This document shows positions 59,025 to 64,000 of a stretch of DNA of 64,000 bases, one piece after another (positions within the stretch are counted from its first letter, which is position 1; each line of letters opens with the position of its first letter). A model generated the notes under the pieces. That model was not told the origin of the DNA. It saw only the letters and a list, made by a program, of their open reading frames with translations, and did no database searches. Source of the stretch: an uncultured Dehalococcoidia bacterium. Lineage in GTDB: Bacteria > Chloroflexota > Dehalococcoidia > Lucifugimonadales > JAAXIE01. Position numbers and translations under genes: made by a program. The stretch is taken from assembly GCA_951813255.1 (NCBI GenBank), contig OX638353.1, positions 1,116,001-1,180,000 of the forward strand, written 5' to 3'.

Positions 59025-59258
59025 ATGGTGCAGATAACTATCAGGAACGTCCCTGAAGAGGTCCGCGACGAGCTCGCGGTACGCGCTGCCCTCCAGCGCC
59101 AGTCCATGCAGGAATACCTTCTCAGCGAGTTGGAGCGCATTGCTTCCAAGCCGTCGCTAGGCGTATTGCTGGAAAGGGTCCGCCAGCGCAAGGAACTGTC
59201 TAAGACCCATGTCCCCGCCAAGGACATCCTGGAAGCTAGAGACGCCGATCGTAAGTGA
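59025..59258 (+). CDS. vapB: FitA-type ribbon-helix-helix antitoxin
   Basis: The 77-residue product opens MVQITIRNVPEEVRDELAVRAALQRQSMQEYLLSELERIA, a FitA-like ribbon-helix-helix. The C-terminal part (LLERVRQRKELSKTHVPAKDIL) is the toxin-wrapping tail. The message is predicted leaderless. Its TGA overlaps the toxin GTG by 4 nt. Confidence 0.85.
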   Translation: MVQITIRNVPEEVRDELAVRAALQRQSMQEYLLSELERIASKPSLGVLLERVRQRKELSKTHVPAKDILEARDADRK

Positions 59259-59677
59259 CGACAGTTGTCGACGCCTCGGTCATTGTTGCCTTCCTAACCG
59301 ATATCGGACCCGAGGGGAATTGGGCCGAGTCGGTCGTGTCTAAAGGGGACTTGGCTGCCCCGGACATTGTCTTCCCCGAAGCCAGCAACGTATTGCGACG
59401 GTTTGGGTTGTCTGGCAGGCTGCCTTGGGCGGATGCTTCTGAAGCCCATCAGGATCTAGCCCGGCTGGAGATCAGCCTCTTCTCCTTCATCCCATTTTCC
59501 CAGCGAGTCTGGGAGTTGAGACACAACCTTTCCAGTTATGACGCATGGTATGTGGCTGTAGCGGAGTTGCTCGACTGCCCGTTGGCAACACTCGATCTTC
59601 GGCTGAGCCGAGCCCGTGGCCCCGATTGCCAGATAATTACTCCTCCAGACCATCTGGCCACCAGCGACAGCGCCTAG
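59255..59677 (+). CDS. vapC: VapC PIN-domain toxin (second pair)
   Basis: The 140-residue product has PIN acidic residues in TTVVDASVIVAFL, DIVFPEASNVLRR, SSYDAWYVAVAEL and LATLDLRLSRA. It is an Mg-dependent endoribonuclease by family. It is distinct from the pair at 16.4-17.1 kb in sequence but organised identically. It converges on the glycosyltransferase gene with a 25-nt gap. Confidence 0.88.
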   Translation: MTTVVDASVIVAFLTDIGPEGNWAESVVSKGDLAAPDIVFPEASNVLRRFGLSGRLPWADASEAHQDLARLEISLFSFIPFSQRVWELRHNLSSYDAWYVAVAELLDCPLATLDLRLSRARGPDCQIITPPDHLATSDSA

Positions 59678-59702
59678 AACAATCAGACTGCCTTTTAACC
59701 CC

Positions 59703-60875
59703 CTACGCCCCTACAAGCTCCCCATACACCTGCTCAACTTCCGCTAGCACCGATGGCATGTCGTGTCTCTGCATGCGGGCCATACTGTTTTCCCCCATGG
59801 CTTCCCAGCGGTCGCGATGTTCCAGCATCAGAAGAATCTTTCTGGACAAGTCGTCCGGAGTGGCTTCGAAAAGGTACCCGTTTACCCCATCCTCCACCAG
59901 CTCCGGCAGCGCTACTGCGTTGGCCACCAGAACAGGCATGCCCGTAGCCATCGCCTCCATCACTGCTATTCCCTGCAGCTCGGCGGAACCTGGCGCTACG
60001 TATACGTCAGCTAGGTTGTAAAGACCCTCGAGGTCATCGTCAGGGACGTAGCCGGTGAAAACGACTTTACCGTCTGCTCCAAGGCGCTTGGACAGTTCCC
60101 AGAACTCGGCTTGGTCCTTTCCCTTGCCTACTATCAGCACCTGCAGATCGGCGGAGGCGGTCACTTCCATGGTTGCTCGTATCACCAAGTCCGCCTTCTT
60201 GTCCTTATCAAGACGCCCGACCACTATGAAGGCAGGCACATCAGGGCGAATACCGTATTTCCGGTAGAGGCTCTCCGGCACCGGCCCCTTGGAATAGCGT
60301 TTCAGGTCGACCCCGTTGGATATGACCCGTGCCGGGGCCGTCAACCCCGCTTCTTGCAGAAGACTCAACCCGGCGTATGACGGGGTGAGGACGCAGTCCA
60401 AGCGGTTGTACACCTTCACGCATTCCTTCCACATCATCGACGCGCTCATCTGCCTCAGGGGTTTGGGTATGTATTGAAGAACGTTATCGGGCATGAAGTG
60501 GTTCGTTCCCACAATGGGTATATCCAGCTTCCGGCTCAGCTTCAGGCATCCCTTACCCAAAATAAAGTGGTTTTGTATGTGCACGATATCGGGTTCCAAG
60601 AACCGGAATATCCTCTCCAGTTTGGCTCCTATACGTGCCACGGAGACTACACGGAAGTCCGGGTGGATCGGCTTGGTAGTGAGGGACTTGACTCGGTACA
60701 CCGTCACGCTGTGACATGTCGTGTCTGGGTGTACTTCATCCCGGTACGCTTGGCTAGGCGCAACTACCGAAACAGTATGGCCTCTCTCGGCTAGGCCTTT
60801 GGCCAGTCTCTGGGTCGTCACTGCTGCCCCGTTCAACTGCGGCGGGTAGGTATCGTTGGCTAGCAGCACCTTCAC
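59703..60875 (-). CDS. GT4-family glycosyltransferase
   Basis: The 390-residue GT-B enzyme has an N-terminal acceptor domain (YPPQLNGAAVTTQRLAKGLAERGH, DIVHIQNHFILGKG, VGTNHFMP) and a C-terminal nucleotide-sugar domain (FIVVGRLDKDKKADLVIRA, FTGYVPDDDLEGLYNLADVYVAPG, ELQGIAVMEAMATGMPVLVAN). The HIQNHF segment and overall pattern resemble diacylglycerol or phosphatidyl-inositol glycosyltransferases, so a lipid acceptor is likely. It overlaps the upstream DedA gene by 4 nt. Confidence 0.88.
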   Translation of the reverse strand: MKVLLANDTYPPQLNGAAVTTQRLAKGLAERGHTVSVVAPSQAYRDEVHPDTTCHSVTVYRVKSLTTKPIHPDFRVVSVARIGAKLERIFRFLEPDIVHIQNHFILGKGCLKLSRKLDIPIVGTNHFMPDNVLQYIPKPLRQMSASMMWKECVKVYNRLDCVLTPSYAGLSLLQEAGLTAPARVISNGVDLKRYSKGPVPESLYRKYGIRPDVPAFIVVGRLDKDKKADLVIRATMEVTASADLQVLIVGKGKDQAEFWELSKRLGADGKVVFTGYVPDDDLEGLYNLADVYVAPGSAELQGIAVMEAMATGMPVLVANAVALPELVEDGVNGYLFEATPDDLSRKILLMLEHRDRWEAMGENSMARMQRHDMPSVLAEVEQVYGELVGA

Positions 60876-61555
60876 CGGCTATCCCCCCTATCTCCCGATT
60901 GAGCCTTCCCTATAGCCCTTTCATACTCATCGTTATGTTGCGTGTCGGAATCATCGCTGATCGACTGCTGCATCCTGCGGGTGTACCGGCGGGCCACACG
61001 GCTATAGGTAAGCGAGGCCAGCACGAACAGCGTGATAATGACGCCCAGCCACAACGGTCCATAGCCAAAAGCCGTGCGCAACACTCCATACCCCTCACCC
61101 GAGAAGTAGCCCAAAGTGGTGAACATGGCCGAAACCAAAGCAACAATGGCCATATCCCACCAGATGAAGCGTCTCATGGAGACGCCCAAAGCGCCCATGA
61201 CCGCTAGCCCAGGAGGGCTGATGAGGGGGATTGTCTTGATGAACAGCAGCCACTTTCCCATGTTGTTGGTAATCAGCCCAGCAGCCCGTTCCCGACGCGC
61301 AGGCGCTATTCCAATGCGCGGTCCGAACCTGTCCAGCATCCACTGACCAGTCCAGTTCCCCAATAGATAGTACAAGACGTCAGGAAGGAAGTTGGCAAAA
61401 AAGGACAGGCCAAAGACTATGAAGACGTTGAAGTGGCCTTGGGATGCACCGAGGGCAGCGGTAGCGTTGACGGCTGGACCCTCCACCAGCATCACCAGGA
61501 ACATTATCAGGTACCCGTGCCTGATGAGCCAGTCCAGGGCCTCTGTCTCGATCAA
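60872..61555 (-). CDS. DedA/VTT-domain membrane protein
   Basis: The 227-residue integral membrane protein has four to five hydrophobic segments, with the VTT-domain signatures EGPAVNATAALGASQG, NFLPDVLYYLLGNWTGQWMLDRFG and FIKTIPLISPPGLAVMGALG. DedA proteins flip undecaprenyl phosphate or phospholipids. Co-translation with a glycosyltransferase suggests that the pair serves one envelope lipid pathway; that is inference. The C-terminal 30 residues are charged. Confidence 0.85.
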   Translation of the reverse strand: MIETEALDWLIRHGYLIMFLVMLVEGPAVNATAALGASQGHFNVFIVFGLSFFANFLPDVLYYLLGNWTGQWMLDRFGPRIGIAPARRERAAGLITNNMGKWLLFIKTIPLISPPGLAVMGALGVSMRRFIWWDMAIVALVSAMFTTLGYFSGEGYGVLRTAFGYGPLWLGVIITLFVLASLTYSRVARRYTRRMQQSISDDSDTQHNDEYERAIGKAQSGDRGDSR

Positions 61556-61796
61556 AGGGGCCAGACCTCTAGAAGAGCGACGTGAAATCGGAACAGCACG
61601 GTGCTAATGCTAGTGGCTCTCCTCGAATCTCAGCCCATTCTAACCTATGGGAAGCACCGTATCAGCGTCTATAGCGGTCGTCGAAAACAAAGCGCTACTG
61701 CTCTGTGCATATCGGTAAGTTGACACCCCTATGGGGCGCTAATAGACTGACGCCGACGAGCTTTCCACAGCTTAGATTGCAACGAGAGGAGAACCC

Positions 61797-63038
61797 ATGA
61801 AGGACGGAATGAGGTTTGTCGATTGCGACATGCACATCATGGAGCCGCCCGACCTGTTCGACCGGTACCTCGACCCCGAGTTCAAGAAGAGGGTCATCCT
61901 GCCGAGGGACTCTAACGGCAGGCCCAAGCGGGGCACCATGATTATAGATGGTCTGGCAGTTTCGGCAGACCCCGACCTGCAGCAGTACCGCAAGCGCTCC
62001 GCCCCACCCAAGAGCAACTACGGCAGCCATTCGGGCCTCTCCTCTGTGGCACTCTCAGGCTCCCGCATTGCCGATTCCGGCAGGCTGGACTTCGCTATCA
62101 AGCGCGACTACGACGCCGAAGCTCAGGTCATGGCCTTCGACATGGAGGGCATTGACATCGCCGTCCTGTTCCCCACCACGGGCTTGAGCTTGGTGGCCCG
62201 CGACGGTATGGACCCTGAGCTGTCCCTAGGTCTGTGCCAAGCCTACAACAACTGGATTTCCGAGTTCTGCCAGTACAGCCCCAACCAGTTGAAGTTCGCC
62301 GCCATGCTGCCTCCCCAAGACGTGAACCTCGCATGCCAGGAACTCGTACGCGCCGTCAAGGACCTAGGGGCCGTTGGCTCCTTCATGCGCCCCAACCTTT
62401 GCAATGGCAACTACTGGCACTCCAACCAGTGGGACCCCCTCTACTCCCTGCACGAGGAGATGGACGTAACGTGGGGCTTCCACGAGGGCACCGGCGCCTG
62501 GTACTCCCACATGAACACCATCTATGGCGAGAACCGCTTCTACCGCCACGTTGCCAGCCACTGGATCGAGATGCAGCAGGCCCTGGTGGCCATGATCATC
62601 GGTGGCGTGTTCGAGTTCCATCCCAACCTGCGCGTCGGCTTCCTCGAGGCCCAGAACTCTTGGGTTCCGGGGCTCTTGACCCGCATCGAGTGGGACTATC
62701 CCCAGTACCGCGATTCCCACGCCCCTTACCTCTCCCTCACTCCCAAGGAGTACTTCCGCCGCAACTGCTGGGCAGCAGTGGAAGGCAGCGAGCCCGAGAT
62801 CGAGGCCACGGCCTCCCTCATCGGCGCCGACCGTATGTGCATCTCCACCGACTACCCTCACTTCGACTCCAACTTCCCCAACGTGACCAGCAACTTGGTG
62901 AGCGTCACATCACGGGAAACGGCCGAGCAGATACTGTCCGGAGGAGCCACGTTGTGGGACTTCACCGACGTGGACTTCCAGAAGGCCGAGGCCGCAGCAG
63001 GCGAGCATCGCAAAGAAGCAGTGGCTGCCGACGATTAG
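61797..63038 (+). CDS. Amidohydrolase-2 family metal-dependent hydrolase
   Basis: The 413-residue product starts after GAGGAGA. FVDCDMHIMEPPDLFDRYLD has the D-x-H metal motif; WGFHEGTGAWYSH carries a second His; CISTDYPHFDSNFPN holds the catalytic Asp-x-x-His. This is the gamma-resorcylate/aminocarboxymuconate decarboxylase-like branch, acting on carboxylated aromatics or lactones. A Rieske oxygenase gene follows after a terminator, consistent with aromatic degradation. Confidence 0.87.
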   Translation: MKDGMRFVDCDMHIMEPPDLFDRYLDPEFKKRVILPRDSNGRPKRGTMIIDGLAVSADPDLQQYRKRSAPPKSNYGSHSGLSSVALSGSRIADSGRLDFAIKRDYDAEAQVMAFDMEGIDIAVLFPTTGLSLVARDGMDPELSLGLCQAYNNWISEFCQYSPNQLKFAAMLPPQDVNLACQELVRAVKDLGAVGSFMRPNLCNGNYWHSNQWDPLYSLHEEMDVTWGFHEGTGAWYSHMNTIYGENRFYRHVASHWIEMQQALVAMIIGGVFEFHPNLRVGFLEAQNSWVPGLLTRIEWDYPQYRDSHAPYLSLTPKEYFRRNCWAAVEGSEPEIEATASLIGADRMCISTDYPHFDSNFPNVTSNLVSVTSRETAEQILSGGATLWDFTDVDFQKAEAAAGEHRKEAVAADD

Positions 63039-63100
63039 AGATCGCAGACCAAGGGCAACCACAAGGGTTGGTTCCAAGATGGTCGACGGGAACGTATTAG

Positions 63101-63125
63101 AGGGGCGCCCCTTGTGGGCGCCCCT
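63101..63125 (+). terminator. Terminator after the amidohydrolase gene
   Basis: A perfect 10-bp stem (AGGGGCGCCC / GGGCGCCCCT) with a 5-nt loop is followed by TATATTT, a typical intrinsic terminator. Confidence 0.8.
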
Positions 63126-63200
63126 TATATTTGGGACAGACAAGGTCTCTCTGGTACGGCACACCGGCTCATGCACTACAATGGCCAGAGGAGGTGCGAG

Positions 63201-64000
63201 ATGGCAACTGACGTTAGGGAACTGGTCGACTCGAATCAGGGCGTGGTCAGCAGGCGCATCTTCATCGAAGACGAGATTTACCAGCAGGAACTGGAACGCA
63301 TCTTCGCCCGCTGCTGGCTCTTCCTCTGCCACGAAAGCCAGATACCTCACCCGGGCGACTTCTTCAGCACCTATATGGGAGAGGACCCCGTCCTCGTGAC
63401 TCGTGATTCCAATGGGAAAATAGGCGCTTTCCTGAACGTGTGCCGCCACAGGGGCAACCGCGTCTGCCGCGCTGATTCTGGCAACGCCTCCGCCTTCGTG
63501 TGCGCCTACCATGGCTGGACCTACGGCAGCGACGGCAGGCTCATCGCCGTGCCCAGCCTCAAGGAGGCCTACTACGACGAACTCGACACCTCCAAGTGGG
63601 GCTTGATGCCTGTGGCTCAAATCGAGAGCTATAAGGGTCTGGTCTTTGCCACCTTTGATGCCTCCGCACCACCCCTCCGGGAATACCTCGGAGAGATGAC
63701 TTGGTACTTGGACTGCTTCTTCGACCGGCGCGAGGGAGGCGTGGAAGTATTCCAGGGAATGCACAAGTCCGTCGTCCCCTGCAATTGGAAGCTCCCTGTC
63801 GAGAACTTCGGCGGTGACAACTATCACGTGCCCTGGACTCACCTGTCTGCCCTCCGCAGCGGCTTCATATCCGTGTCGCGACAGAAGGAAGCCCAAGGAG
63901 GTGCCTTTCAAGGCAGAATGGTGGCATCAGGCACGGGCCATTCCATCATCTGCCGGGGTGGAGACCTAGCCAACGAGAGCGTGATCCCCGAAGTCCAAGC
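63201..64000 (+). CDS. Rieske aromatic-ring-hydroxylating oxygenase, large subunit, 3' truncated by the window
   Basis: The first 266 residues are visible from an ATG behind GAGGAGGTG. The Rieske 2Fe-2S motif CxH-(x)n-CxxH is seen in NVCRHRGNRVC and FVCAYHGWTYG. The mononuclear iron site begins at ENFGGDNYHVPWTHLSAL, with Asp and two His. It dihydroxylates or monooxygenates an aromatic or related substrate with electrons from a separate reductase. A TACAAT at 63176 may be its -10. Confidence 0.92.
   Translation, partial: MATDVRELVDSNQGVVSRRIFIEDEIYQQELERIFARCWLFLCHESQIPHPGDFFSTYMGEDPVLVTRDSNGKIGAFLNVCRHRGNRVCRADSGNASAFVCAYHGWTYGSDGRLIAVPSLKEAYYDELDTSKWGLMPVAQIESYKGLVFATFDASAPPLREYLGEMTWYLDCFFDRREGGVEVFQGMHKSVVPCNWKLPVENFGGDNYHVPWTHLSALRSGFISVSRQKEAQGGAFQGRMVASGTGHSIICRGGDLANESVIPEVQ

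Noticed and set aside
63225..63245. tRNA-like GACTCGAATC sequence
   Set aside because: It lies within the Rieske oxygenase coding frame and has no flanking cloverleaf pairing.

Overview
The window looks like chromosomal DNA of an uncultured Chloroflexota bacterium, most likely near Dehalococcoidia/SAR202; this placement is inferred from gene content and no marker tree was possible. Supporting signs are high GC, abundant VOC (glyoxalase-fold) enzymes, luciferase-like monooxygenases, amidohydrolases and Rieske oxygenases, LL-diaminopimelate aminotransferase with DapF, an archaeal-type phosphoglycerate mutase, HisZ, and many genes whose -10 box lies 6-8 nt before the start codon (leaderless). 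No rRNA, tRNA, transposase, CRISPR array or replication origin was seen; the one stable RNA gene is tmRNA.

Layout. 0-2.5 kb: 3' part of a thiamine-diphosphate lyase and an unrecognised gene. 2.5-6.9 kb: a DUF3179 lipoprotein gene interrupted by one in-frame TGA exactly where the family has the first Cys of its CPLC motif, and a DNA methyltransferase-nuclease fusion flanked on both sides by arrays of related palindromic repeats. 7.5-12.4 kb: a catabolic-looking set of FAH hydrolase, three VOC proteins and a flavin monooxygenase. 12.5-17.3 kb: a defence/toxin-antitoxin island holding an OLD-family nuclease, VapBC, HicB-like genes and several broken genes. 17.4-25.9 kb: mixed metabolic genes, two intact EVE-domain genes and a fragment of a third.

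26-36.3 kb: a long + strand run (PHP, two MaoC-like hydratases, BirA, two SDRs) leading into hisZ-hisG-[zinc phospholipase-like]-hisD-hisC-hisB. 36.3-44.5 kb: a - strand purine operon, guaA-purD-[acidic protein]-purE-[HAD phosphatase]-purB-purC-[DUF3105]-purS. 44.6-53.7 kb: a + strand run tsaC-[dead prenyl synthase]-pgk-apgM-tpiA-miaA-dapF-dapL-hflX, mixing lower glycolysis, tRNA modification and lysine/peptidoglycan synthesis. 54-56.6 kb: a thiolase beside an HMG-CoA-synthase/DUF35 fusion. 56.8-59 kb: ctp protease, smpB and ssrA, i.e. both parts of trans-translation. 59-64 kb: a second VapBC, a glycosyltransferase with a DedA protein, an amidohydrolase and the start of a Rieske oxygenase.

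The strongest candidate for something undescribed is the DUF3179 gene. The TGA falls on a CxxC cysteine, the frame stays open for 244 codons beyond it, and a two-stem hairpin with a G-U-bearing apical loop begins a few nucleotides downstream, as in bacterial SECIS elements. Also worth attention are the methyltransferase with its repeat arrays and apparently swapped recognition domain, and a prenyl synthase paralogue that has lost every catalytic motif yet sits inside a housekeeping operon.
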